From Nonomuraea sp. (GTDB taxonomy: Bacteria > Actinomycetota > Actinomycetes > Streptosporangiales > Streptosporangiaceae), in the NCBI GenBank assembly GCA_013362835.1, contig JABFVJ010000404.1:1-20960 (forward strand): 20,960 bases of DNA. The letters are read 5' to 3'. Both the position numbers and the translations under genes were made by a program. The notes beneath the pieces are model-generated. The model was not told the origin of the DNA. It saw only the letters and a list, made by a program, of their open reading frames with translations, and did not search any database. Below, in pieces: positions 1-7,164 of the stretch. How positions within the stretch are numbered: the first letter of the stretch is position 1; the number at the start of each line of letters is the position of its first letter.

Positions 1-447
1 CTCAAGGACGCCGGCAACCTCAGCGACGTCAAGATGAGCGAGGAGACCCTGGAGAAGGGCGAGGCCCCCATCCAGGTGAACTACGACTTCAACGGCCTGG
101 CCCAGAAGGCCGCGCTCAAGGCCAAGAACGTCGACGTCGAGGTGATCATCCCCTCCGACGGCTCGATCTGGTCGCCGTCCGGACTGATGATCAACAAGTA
201 CAACACCGCCAAGGGCGACTTCCTCAAGGGCTTCCTCGACTACGTGCTCTCCGACGAGGCCCAGACGTTGTTCGCCAAGTTCGGCGCCCGGCCCGTACGC
301 GCGCTCAACGGCGACCTCCGGCTGCCGGCCGATGCGAAGGCCAACTGGCTGCCCGAGGAGTCGTACGCGCCGGTCAAGGAGATCGAGATCACGAAGATCG
401 ACCCCGAGCAGATCGTCGCCGACTGGGAGGCCAAGGTCCTCGCGTGA
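1..447 (+). CDS. ABC transporter extracellular substrate-binding protein, C-terminal part
   Basis: The frame is open from the first base and ends at the TGA at 445-447, giving 148 residues; the N-terminus, including any lipoprotein signal, lies outside the window. The visible part has features of the C-terminal lobe of periplasmic-binding-protein-fold iron/polyamine/phosphonate-type binding proteins: a GEAPIQVNYDFNG segment, a VIIPSDGSIWSPSGLMINK strand, and the DYVLSDEAQTLFAKFGARPVR helix-turn typical of this group. The role is capture of a solute outside the membrane for the two permeases encoded directly downstream. The stop overlaps the next start as GTGA. The ligand cannot be read from this fragment; iron, polyamine, thiamine or aminoethylphosphonate are all possible for the family. 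The binding-protein call is secure; the substrate is unknown. Confidence 0.85.
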   Translation, partial: LKDAGNLSDVKMSEETLEKGEAPIQVNYDFNGLAQKAALKAKNVDVEVIIPSDGSIWSPSGLMINKYNTAKGDFLKGFLDYVLSDEAQTLFAKFGARPVRALNGDLRLPADAKANWLPEESYAPVKEIEITKIDPEQIVADWEAKVLA

Positions 448-1346
448 CATCCCACGTAACGGAGTCCGTGGCGGCTCCACCCGCCGCGGCGCGTCGATGG
501 GCCCCGGGCAGGCTGCTCGCCGCCTGGGGCCCGGCCCTGCCGCTGCTGCTGTTCACGCTGGCCACGCTGGTGCTGCCCGCGCTGCGGCTGCTGCACGACA
601 CCTTCGCCCTGCCCGACGGGAGCTACGGCTTCGACCACATCGTCAAGGTGGCGAGGAACCCGGTGGACCGCCAGGCCATCGGCGGCTCGCTCGCGCTCGG
701 CCTCACCCAGGCCACGCTGGCCACCGCGCTCGGCGCCCCGAGCGCCTGGCTGATCACCCGGATGCGCCTCGGCGGCCGGGCCTTCTGGCTGTCGCTCATG
801 AACGTGGCCTCGAACTTCGCCGGCATCGGCCTCGCCTTCGGCTTCGTCGCGCTGATCGGCTCGACCGGCATGCTGACGCTGCTGCTCAAGGCCCTGTTCG
901 GGTTCGAGGACAACCCGTTTCCCTCGCTCGGCTCGTTCAACGGCATGAACATCGTCTACCTGTACTTCAACGTCCCGATGTTCGTGCTGCTCACGCTGCC
1001 CGCGCTGAGCGTGCTCAAGGACGACTGGCAGGAGGCCGCCGCCGTCTGCCACGCGACGCGGTGGCAGTTCTGGCGGTACGTCGGCCTCCCCGTGCTCTCC
1101 CCGTTCGTGGTCGCGGGCTGGCTGCTCGTCTTCACCTGGACGATCGGCGTGTACGCCGTCGCGTACGCCATCGGCTCCTCCCCCGGCGCGACCAAGCTCA
1201 TCACCCTCCAGATCGGCACCACGCTGGAGACGTCGGTGTTCGGCCTCGGCCGCGCCGCCGTGCTGTCGGTGCTGCTCATGATCCTGGCCATCGGGGCGAC
1301 CGTGCTCTACCGGCTCTCGCTCAGGCGCGCGGCGAGGTGGCTGTGA
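444..1346 (+). CDS. ABC transporter inner-membrane permease, first subunit
   Basis: This is a 300-residue membrane protein of the binding-protein-dependent transport family. After a polar N-terminus of about 25 residues there are hydrophobic segments at roughly 30-50, 80-105, 115-150, 168-190, 215-245 and 265-290. The cytoplasmic EAA loop that docks on the ATPase is at about 197-216 (EAAAVCHATRWQFWRYVGLP); the usual Gly is replaced, with the loop reading CHAT. The GTG start lies inside the stop of the binding protein (GTGA), and the stop is in turn overlapped by the second permease, so the genes are likely translationally coupled. It resembles PotB/FbpB-like permeases. With the neighbours it forms a two-permease importer; the substrate is not determined. 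Confidence 0.9.
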   Translation: MTSHVTESVAAPPAAARRWAPGRLLAAWGPALPLLLFTLATLVLPALRLLHDTFALPDGSYGFDHIVKVARNPVDRQAIGGSLALGLTQATLATALGAPSAWLITRMRLGGRAFWLSLMNVASNFAGIGLAFGFVALIGSTGMLTLLLKALFGFEDNPFPSLGSFNGMNIVYLYFNVPMFVLLTLPALSVLKDDWQEAAAVCHATRWQFWRYVGLPVLSPFVVAGWLLVFTWTIGVYAVAYAIGSSPGATKLITLQIGTTLETSVFGLGRAAVLSVLLMILAIGATVLYRLSLRRAARWL

Positions 1347-2167
1347 GGCGACGCGTCTTCCTCGGCCTGCTCGCCGTCTACTTCGGCCTGCCGCTGCTCG
1401 CCGCCCTGCTGTACTCGGTGGCCACCCGCTGGACCGACACGCCGCTGCCCGACGGCTACACCCTGGCCCACTGGGCCGGCGTGTTCGCCAAGCCGGACGT
1501 GACGTCGGCGCTCGTCCGCTCGCTGGTGCTCTCGGCGGTCGTCGTCGTGATCGAGATCGTGCTCGTGGTGCCGGCCGCGTACTGGTCGGTCGTGCACAAC
1601 CCGCGCATCGGGTCGATCGTGCAGACGATCGCGGTGATCCCGTTCGCCATCCCGTGGGTGGTCGTGGGCGCGGGCATCCAGCTCGTCACCAAGTCGGTCG
1701 CGCCGGAGCTGTTCGGCACGTTCTGGCTGCTCGCCGCCGCGACCGCGGCGATCGCGTTCCCGTTCATGTACCGGGCGGTGGAGAGCTCGCTGCTGGCGGC
1801 GGACGCCGTACGGCTCAGCGAGGCCGCCGCCACCTGCGGCGCCGGTCCCGCCCAGACGCTCCTGCGGGTGATCGTCCCGGCCATCCGCGGCGGCGTGGTC
1901 TCCGGCGCGCTGCTCGTCGTCGCGACCGCCATGAACGAGTTCGCGCTCGCCAAGATCCTCACCGGCGTCGGCTACGAGACGCTGCCGCTCTGGTCGGCCC
2001 GGCAGTTCGTGTCCCGTACGCTCGGCGACCCCAACGCCCTGGCCGTCGTCACCATCTTCACCTTCGGCCTGCTGTTCGCGCTGTCCGCGCTGATCGTCTG
2101 GCTCGGCCGCGGCCGGGTGAGCGCGTCCATGGCCACCGTTCCGGTCCAGAAGGGCACCACTCCATGA
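1343..2167 (+). CDS. ABC transporter inner-membrane permease, second subunit
   Basis: This 274-residue permease starts at the GTG at 1343, overlapping the previous stop by 4 bp; starting here removes a long non-hydrophobic upstream reading in the same frame. Hydrophobic segments lie at about 5-26, 58-82, 93-115, 126-145, 185-205 and 235-255. The EAA loop is SEAAATCGAGPAQTLLRVIVP at about 159-179, with the canonical Gly present (CGAG), so it is closer to consensus than the first permease. It should pair with that permease to form the transmembrane pore. The stop overlaps the ATPase start as ATGA. The short hydrophilic tail after residue 255 is not conserved-looking. Confidence 0.9.
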   Translation: MRRRVFLGLLAVYFGLPLLAALLYSVATRWTDTPLPDGYTLAHWAGVFAKPDVTSALVRSLVLSAVVVVIEIVLVVPAAYWSVVHNPRIGSIVQTIAVIPFAIPWVVVGAGIQLVTKSVAPELFGTFWLLAAATAAIAFPFMYRAVESSLLAADAVRLSEAAATCGAGPAQTLLRVIVPAIRGGVVSGALLVVATAMNEFALAKILTGVGYETLPLWSARQFVSRTLGDPNALAVVTIFTFGLLFALSALIVWLGRGRVSASMATVPVQKGTTP

Positions 2168-3183
2168 GCCATGTCGTACTCGACCGCATCACCAAGCGCT
2201 ACGCGGGCCACACCGCGCTGAACGGCGTGAGCGTCAGCGTCGAACAGGGCGAGCTGCTGGCCCTGCTCGGCCCTTCGGGCTGCGGCAAGACCACGTTGCT
2301 GCGGTGCGTCGCGGGGCTGACCGAGTTCGACGGCGGGCGGCTGAGCATCGGCGGCGCCGACATGACCGGCGTGCCGGTGCGCAAGCGGCCCATCGGGATG
2401 GTCTTCCAGTCGTACGCGCTGTTCCCGAACCTCACCGTACGCGGGAACATCGCCTTCCCCCTGACCGTACGGAAGCGTCCCAAGGACGAGGTCAGGGCGC
2501 GCGTGGCGGAGATGCTCGACCTCGTCGGCCTGGAACACCTCGGCGACCGCCTGCCGAACCAGCTCTCCGGCGGCCAGCAGCAGCGCGTCGCCCTGGCCCG
2601 CGCCCTGTCCCCCCGCCCCGAGGTGCTGCTCCTGGACGAGCCCCTGTCCGCCCTCGACGCCCAGGTACGCCACCGCCTGCGCGACGAGGTGCGCCGCATC
2701 CAGCACCAGGTCGGCATCACCACCGTCTTCGTCACCCACGACCAGGCCGAGGCCCTGGCGATCTCCGACCGGGTGGCGGTGATGAACGCCGGCGACATCG
2801 AGCAGTGCGCGCCGCCCGCCGAGATCTACACCGCCCCCTCGACCCGCTTCGCCGCCGGTTTCGTCGGCAACCGCAACACCCTCGAACTCGACGCCGTGGA
2901 CGGCCGCGTGACCGCCGGTGGCGCGTTCGACGTGGAGGCGCCCGCGCCGCGCGTCCTGTGCATGTTCCGCCCCGAGGACGTGGAGCTGTCCAAGGACGGC
3001 CCAGGGGCGCGGGCGGTCGTCGACGTGACGGTGTTCCTCGGCGCCACCACCCGCGTGTACGCCCAGGCGGGCCCCTCGGTGGTCTTCGCCGACGTGCCGT
3101 CGAGGGCCGCCGCCGGCCTGTCCCCCGGCGACGAGGTCCGCCTCCGCGTCGCCCCCGGCCACGTCCAGGTGTTCCCGGCCTAG
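2164..3183 (+). CDS. ABC transporter ATP-binding protein (PotA/FbpC-like)
   Basis: This 339-residue ATPase powers the importer. All motifs are present: Walker A GPSGCGKT (36-43), Q-loop Gln82 in MVFQSYALFPNLTV, signature LSGGQQQR (134-141), Walker B EVLLLDEPLSALD (153-165) and the switch His192 in FVTHDQAEA. After about residue 235 there is a C-terminal regulatory region of the TOBE/MOP type (MFRPEDVEL, then VTVFLGATTRVYAQ), as in PotA, FbpC and related ATPases of iron, polyamine or phosphonate importers. The start at 2164 is chosen because its ATG overlaps the permease stop. It is the last gene of the operon and faces a convergent TPR gene 9 bp away. Confidence 0.95.
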   Translation: MSHVVLDRITKRYAGHTALNGVSVSVEQGELLALLGPSGCGKTTLLRCVAGLTEFDGGRLSIGGADMTGVPVRKRPIGMVFQSYALFPNLTVRGNIAFPLTVRKRPKDEVRARVAEMLDLVGLEHLGDRLPNQLSGGQQQRVALARALSPRPEVLLLDEPLSALDAQVRHRLRDEVRRIQHQVGITTVFVTHDQAEALAISDRVAVMNAGDIEQCAPPAEIYTAPSTRFAAGFVGNRNTLELDAVDGRVTAGGAFDVEAPAPRVLCMFRPEDVELSKDGPGARAVVDVTVFLGATTRVYAQAGPSVVFADVPSRAAAGLSPGDEVRLRVAPGHVQVFPA

Positions 3184-3186
3184 CCG

Positions 3187-3201
3187 CCGTCCTCAGGACG
3201 G
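3187..3201. terminator. Short hairpin between convergent genes
   Basis: CCGTCC-TCA-GGACGG forms a 6-bp GC-rich stem with a 3-nt loop in the 9-bp gap between the ABC ATPase stop and the TPR gene stop, and it runs into the TPR stop codon. Outer GCCGCC and GGGCGGC sequence could lengthen the stem. There is no T-run, as is common for actinomycete terminators, so a bidirectional terminator role is inferred from position and symmetry only. Confidence 0.45.
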
Positions 3202-4893
3202 GTGGGCGGCGCGGCGTTCGTCGGCCTCGGCCTCGGCGGTCCTGCCCAGGGCGTGCAACGCGACCGCGCGGTTGGCGTACAGGTCGGGCTGCCGGTCCAG
3301 CTCGATCGCGCGGGTGAGGTCCGCGACGGCGCCTTCGGGGTCGCCGGCGGCGTAGCGGAGCACGCCGCGGTTGCCCCAGGCGGCGGCCAGGCCGGGCGCG
3401 TGCTCCAGGGCCAGGTCCAGCGCCGCCCCGGCCTCGTCGAACCGGCCCGCGGCCGTCTCCAGCTGGCCGAGCACCGTGAGCAGGTGCGGGTTGCCGGGCG
3501 CGAGCGCCAGCCCGGCCAGGACGTCGGCCCTCGCCTCCTCGTCCCGCTCGGCGGCGGCGAGCAGCCCGGAGCGGTTGATGTAGGCGTCGAGATAGCCGGG
3601 GTCGAGCTCGATCACCGTGCCCAGGTCGGCGAGCGCCCCCTCGACGTCCCCCCGCACCGTACGCAGCTCCGCCCGGTTGTAGTACGCCTCCGGCAGCGGC
3701 GGCCCGGCCCGTATGGCCCGCTCGTAGTCGGCCAGCGCCTCGTCGGACTGGCCCAGCCGGAACAGCAGGTTTCCCCGTTCGAGGTAGTAGTCGGGGAAGG
3801 CGGGGTCGATGGCGATGGCGGCGGCGTAGTCGTCCAGCGCCTCCTTGGCGTGCCCGAGCGCGGCCAGCAGCTGCGCCCGGTTGGCCAGCAGCACCATGCG
3901 GTGCTGCGGATGCCGCTCGCCCAGCTCGCGGGCCAGCTCGACGGCCGACTCGACCAGCGACAGCGCGGCGCCGAGCCGGCCGTGCCGCAGCTCGATCAGC
4001 GCCAGCCCGTTACGGTCGAAGCCGAGCTTGAACGCCCGCTCGAACGGGTCGGGCAGCAGCGCGGAGATGGCGATGGCCTCGTTGATCCACCGCCTGGCCC
4101 TGACCAGGTCGCGCCGCGCGGGATCGGGGTGCCGGGCGTCGAGCATGGCGGTCCCGTACGCGGCGGCGGCGTGCACGACCGGATCCTGGCTCGCCCCCCG
4201 CACCCGGTCCCACAACGCCCGCGCCTCCTCGGTACGCCCGAGCCCGGCGAGCGCGGTGGCCGTACGCTGGGCGAAGCGCCACCAGCGCTCCTCGCCCGGC
4301 TCGGTGCCGGCCAGGCCGCGTTCGCCCAGCTCGGCGGCGGCGTGCAGGAACCCCTCCCGCATGCACCGGTCGACCAGAGGCCACAGCTCGTCGGCGCCGC
4401 GCGGGTCGGCGGGCGGCTCGGGACCCGCGGCGTAAATCATGATCGCGAGCGTGCGGGGCGGGATCCGCCGGGTCATGACGTCGAGCAGCTCGGCGTCGGT
4501 CGGGTCGGCCTGCGCGCCGTTGCAGACCACGAGCGCCCCGCCCGGCCGCACCGCGGCCCGTACGAACTGGGTGATCCCGTTGGCCAGCCGCAGCGTACGC
4601 CGGGGCGCCGGGACCAGGATGCGCTCGTCGTCGGGAAGGTCCGCGTCGATGGTCACCCGGCGGGCGGGCACCCGCCAGGCCAGGTCGGGCGCGACCGCCC
4701 GGATCTCGATGTCGTACGCCGCCACCAGGTCGGGAGCGGCGTCCGGCACCAGGTGCCGCAGCAGGGCGGCGGCGACGGTATAGGGGCCGTGCGGTCGCCG
4801 ATGCGCGTCGATCACGGGCATCAGCAGCCGCACGGCCCCCCATCGGGCTGGCGGTTCGCCCTGGACTCTGAGGTGGGACCTCGCCTCAGTCAC
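3193..4893 (-). CDS. TPR-repeat protein with degenerate NTPase-like N-terminus
   Basis: This is a 566-residue soluble protein. Residues 20-160 resemble the N-terminal part of AAA/STAND-like regulators: an HGPYTVAAALLRHLVPD segment (about 35-51) and a hydrophobic strand with a following acidic helix, LVVCNGAQADPTDAELL (121-137), which matches the shape of the Walker B region in LuxR/MalT-like ATPases but has CNG where the acidic residues should be. No Walker A is visible, so ATP hydrolysis is unlikely. From about 325 to 560 there are about seven tandem TPR units (for example YYLERGNLLFRLGQSDEAL and AWGNRGVLRYAAGDPEGAV), a protein-binding superhelix. The GTG start at 4893 overlaps the stop of a small upstream peptide gene as GTGA and has no good ribosome site of its own, pointing to translational coupling. 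The function is unknown; a peptide- or protein-binding role is inferred. Confidence 0.8.
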   Translation of the reverse strand: MTEARSHLRVQGEPPARWGAVRLLMPVIDAHRRPHGPYTVAAALLRHLVPDAAPDLVAAYDIEIRAVAPDLAWRVPARRVTIDADLPDDERILVPAPRRTLRLANGITQFVRAAVRPGGALVVCNGAQADPTDAELLDVMTRRIPPRTLAIMIYAAGPEPPADPRGADELWPLVDRCMREGFLHAAAELGERGLAGTEPGEERWWRFAQRTATALAGLGRTEEARALWDRVRGASQDPVVHAAAAYGTAMLDARHPDPARRDLVRARRWINEAIAISALLPDPFERAFKLGFDRNGLALIELRHGRLGAALSLVESAVELARELGERHPQHRMVLLANRAQLLAALGHAKEALDDYAAAIAIDPAFPDYYLERGNLLFRLGQSDEALADYERAIRAGPPLPEAYYNRAELRTVRGDVEGALADLGTVIELDPGYLDAYINRSGLLAAAERDEEARADVLAGLALAPGNPHLLTVLGQLETAAGRFDEAGAALDLALEHAPGLAAAWGNRGVLRYAAGDPEGAVADLTRAIELDRQPDLYANRAVALHALGRTAEAEADERRAAHPS

Positions 4894-4964
4894 CCCTTGT
4901 GAATGACGCTGGAGGTCCCTGCGAGTCGCGCGGTGCCAGGCTTGCGGACGGCGATGCGCTTCAT
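4890..4964 (-). CDS. Small 24-residue basic peptide coupled to the TPR gene
   Basis: The ATG at 4962-4964 is preceded by a strong ribosome-binding site (GGAGAGG, 6-nt spacer). The peptide begins MKRIAVRKPGTARLAG and ends SSVIHKG; it is basic, with six Lys/Arg, and has no Cys. Its TGA overlaps the GTG start of the TPR protein by 4 bp (GTGA), the same arrangement as in the ABC operon of this window. An in-frame extension to 60 residues exists upstream but lacks such a ribosome site and crosses the AT-rich leader. It could be a signal or precursor peptide handled by the TPR partner, or only a leader peptide that delivers ribosomes to the weak downstream start. I do not recognise a family. Confidence 0.55.
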   Translation of the reverse strand: MKRIAVRKPGTARLAGTSSVIHKG

Positions 4965-5090
4965 GATGTGCCTCTCCACTCGGGGTTGACTCACCATTAT
5001 TCGGACACCCAACCGATTAGCAAGATTTATGGTGCATAAGTGGTAGTTCATCGAATAAGAAACGCCTGACATTTATGCGAGATAAACAGC
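4965..5090 (-). promoter_or_regulatory. AT-rich leader/promoter region of the peptide-TPR operon
   Basis: These 126 bases are strikingly AT-rich for this window and lie between the transporter stop at 5091 and the peptide start. On the minus strand a possible sigma-70-like pair is TTGCTA (5018-5023) and TAATGG (4994-4999), 18 bp apart; both hexamers are weak matches. The base composition supports a promoter better than the exact hexamers do. Confidence 0.35.
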
Positions 5091-6347
5091 CTATTGAGAC
5101 CGAAACCAGTGATCCGCCACGGCCGCCCGCGCCTGCTCCGACTCCTCCATCAGCGCACACAGGCACCGCCCGGCCAGGGTGACCGACTGGCAGCAGCCGG
5201 GGCCGGGCAGCTTGCTGGCCCTGACGATGGCGGTCGCCCGCTCGATCAGGCGCTCCAGGCTGGGCTCGCCGCCGCCCTTGAGCCCGCGGGCGTTCCAGGG
5301 GCAGGTCTCGACGTCCTGGCACGCGCTCCGCGCGATCAGCGGCGGCGGCCCGGTGTCGAGATGCTGGTGGTCCTCACACTTGATCCGCAGGTCGGCGAGG
5401 ACCATGGCCGCGCGGCGGGAGACCTCCAGGAGGTCGTGCCGCTGTGAAGGGTCCACGTGGCGGGGCGGGGCCGCCCGTTCGGGCAGGGCGAGGAGCATCG
5501 CGGCGCCCATCAGCACGCCGCCCGTCACCATGCTCCAGCCCACCTGCTCGTGGAACCAGATCACCGCGATGGCGGCCACCCAGAGGGGCTGGGAGGACAT
5601 CATCACCGCGCTGGGCACGGCCGGCACGTGCTTCTGCCCGTAGGAGCGGGCCAGGAACCCCAGCGCGCACGACACCACGGCCAGGTGCGCCAGGATCGCC
5701 CAGTCGGGCAGGCTGGACGGCAGCGTGATCCCGTCGCGCACCGCGAAGCCGCCGGTCAGGATCCCGATCGTGAACAGCTGGATCACCGTCAGCGCGTACG
5801 CGTGGAACCTCTCACCCGACGGACGGGCGAGCATGAGCGTGTGCCCCGCGTAGAGCGCGGCGGCCGCGAGCGTCACCCCGAGCGCGAGCACCGAGACCTC
5901 GTGGTCCTCGACCCCCCGCAGCAGCGTGAACGCGGTCATCCCGGCCATCGCCAGCACCACCCCCGCCCACACCCGGCGCGGCACCCGGCTCCTGAACACG
6001 ACCAGCGCGAGGATCGGCGTGAACACGACGCTGCACCCGACGGCGAACCCCGACACCGACGAGGGCAGGCTGTGCAGGGCCAGCGCCTGGGCGGTCTGCC
6101 CGACGCCGAACATGAGCCCCAGCACGACCCCGTTGAGCCACGTCTTGCGCGGCAGCCCCCGCAGGCAGCCCGGCCGGATGAGCAGCAGCGTCACCGCGGC
6201 GATGAGATAGCGCTCGGCGAGCAGATCCTCCACGGGTAACCGGTGGATGAGATCCTTCATCAGCGGAAAGGCCGACCCCCAAGCGGCGCTGACGAACAAC
6301 AGAAGCACGGCTCCCATGAGGGGGCGGGGAGCGGGCACGACTGCCAT
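5091..6347 (-). CDS. EamA/DMT-family transporter with Cys-rich C-terminal extension
   Basis: Residues 11-287 form about ten hydrophobic helices in two related halves, the EamA drug/metabolite transporter fold (AAWGSAFPLMKDLI early; SSQPLWVAAIAVIWFHEQVG in the second half, a typical EamA segment). Such proteins usually end here at about 290-300 residues. This one continues for about 129 soluble residues (290-418) with seven cysteines (324, 343, 349, 385, 386, 395, 397), including SACQDVETCPW, GCC and CLC. The ATG at 6347 is chosen because the hydrophobic region starts soon after; in-frame starts at 6359 and 6437 exist and none has a clear ribosome site. Codon 37 (6237-6239) is TTA, rare in these genomes and read by the bldA tRNA in streptomycetes. 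Substrate unknown. The transporter fold is secure; the role of the tail is unknown. Confidence 0.8.
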   Translation of the reverse strand: MAVVPAPRPLMGAVLLLFVSAAWGSAFPLMKDLIHRLPVEDLLAERYLIAAVTLLLIRPGCLRGLPRKTWLNGVVLGLMFGVGQTAQALALHSLPSSVSGFAVGCSVVFTPILALVVFRSRVPRRVWAGVVLAMAGMTAFTLLRGVEDHEVSVLALGVTLAAAALYAGHTLMLARPSGERFHAYALTVIQLFTIGILTGGFAVRDGITLPSSLPDWAILAHLAVVSCALGFLARSYGQKHVPAVPSAVMMSSQPLWVAAIAVIWFHEQVGWSMVTGGVLMGAAMLLALPERAAPPRHVDPSQRHDLLEVSRRAAMVLADLRIKCEDHQHLDTGPPPLIARSACQDVETCPWNARGLKGGGEPSLERLIERATAIVRASKLPGPGCCQSVTLAGRCLCALMEESEQARAAVADHWFRSQ

Positions 6348-6675
6348 GCAGGAGAGCATGCCACTACTAAGAGCGTTCGCCAGAGCACGCGGCGAAACCG
6401 GTGAGGTTCCTGTTCCACTCAGAGGTAAGAGCCTCACCCGTGGGTTCGTACATCCCTACCGGGGGACGCGAAAACGGGCGTTACTGCCTAGTAAAACAGA
6501 GGTTCGCCCGAATTGCACTGTGTAGAAACACGTGTGCACAGCGTACGGAAGAGCGTGGGATCGCCGGCCGGCGGAGTGGTCACGCCTGAGCGTAAGCGGC
6601 GAAGATGCCCGATGGGGGCGGAAGGGGGAAGAAGCCAAGGGCCCCAGGAGGGGGTGGGGCGAAGGCCGGTGGTGC
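6348..6675. other. Intergenic region with palindrome and G-rich tract, no gene seen
   Basis: These 328 bases lie between the start of the EamA transporter and the end of the acetyltransferase gene, both on minus. They should hold the acetyltransferase terminator and the transporter promoter. I see a perfect 12-bp palindrome CGCCGGCCGGCG (6562-6573), four or more G-runs on plus (6614-6659), and a small GTGT-AGAA-ACAC hairpin near 6520-6532. The part around 6470-6540 is relatively AT-rich and could hold the transporter promoter, but I cannot name convincing hexamers. Confidence 0.4.
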
Positions 6676-7164
6676 TCAGAACTCCATGGCGGGCGCGGGA
6701 GCCAGCCGTTTCTCGCCGTAGATGACCACCAGATCGCCCACCTGGCTCCGCGACAGCTCACGCCAGCCCTGGCGGGCGTACAGCGCGAGGGCCGCCCCCT
6801 GGTTGAGCGTGGTGTCGCCCCTGAGGCTGAGGAAGCCGAGCTCGACGGCCCGGGACTCCAGGGCCGAGAGCATGGCGGCGCCGAAGCCGCGGCGCTGGTG
6901 CTCGGGATGCACCCGCAGCCTGCACACCTCGGCCGTCTCCCGGTCGACGGGTTTCAGGCCGCCCATGGCGACCACCCGCGAGCCGGTCTCGCCCACCAGG
7001 AAGTCGCCGCCGCAGGCCAGGTAGATCTCCTGGATGCGCGGGAAGTCGTCGTCGTAGTAGACACCGTCCCCGGGCGTCAGGCCGACCTCGGCGAGGCAGA
7101 TCCGGTGCAGCGCGAGGATGGTGTCGAGATCGGACCAGCGGTACCGCCGGATCTTCAACGTCAT
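6676..7164 (-). CDS. GNAT-family N-acetyltransferase
   Basis: This 162-residue protein has the GNAT fold for acetyl-CoA-dependent acylation of an amine. Features in order: N-terminal IRRYRWSDLDTILALHRICL; the strand DFLVGETGSRVVAMGGLKPV; motif A with the acetyl-CoA pyrophosphate loop EVCRLRVHPEHQRRGFGAAML (about 90-110), matching the R/Q-x-x-G-x-G/A pattern; then TTLNQGAALALYARQGWRE, the usual motif B. The ATG at 7164 overlaps the TGA of the upstream regulator (ATGA), and GGGGGC lies just upstream. The coupling suggests the two proteins act in one process. The acceptor is unknown: amino acid, small molecule or protein are all possible. Confidence 0.9.
   Translation of the reverse strand: MTLKIRRYRWSDLDTILALHRICLAEVGLTPGDGVYYDDDFPRIQEIYLACGGDFLVGETGSRVVAMGGLKPVDRETAEVCRLRVHPEHQRRGFGAAMLSALESRAVELGFLSLRGDTTLNQGAALALYARQGWRELSRSQVGDLVVIYGEKRLAPAPAMEF

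Noticed and set aside
3202..4902. A plus-strand open frame of 566 codons opposite the TPR gene
   Set aside because: It has low-complexity Gly/Arg/Val/Gln composition and no motif, while the minus strand shows regular TPR units. It is a shadow frame.
4965..5072. Extension of the 24-residue peptide to 60 residues
   Set aside because: The extra part lies in the AT-rich leader, has no good ribosome site, and the internal ATG at 4962-4964 has a strong one at ideal spacing.
6348..6437. An N-terminal extension of the EamA transporter from the GTG at 6437
   Set aside because: It adds 30 residues that are not membrane-like, includes another TTA codon and has no ribosome site; the family normally begins close to helix 1.
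6380..6540. A possible riboswitch, such as a guanidine class, upstream of the EamA transporter
   Set aside because: I looked for paired ACGR-loop hairpins and other conserved core motifs and found only a short ACCC/GGGT repeat that cannot form a sensible loop. There is no support beyond the gene type.
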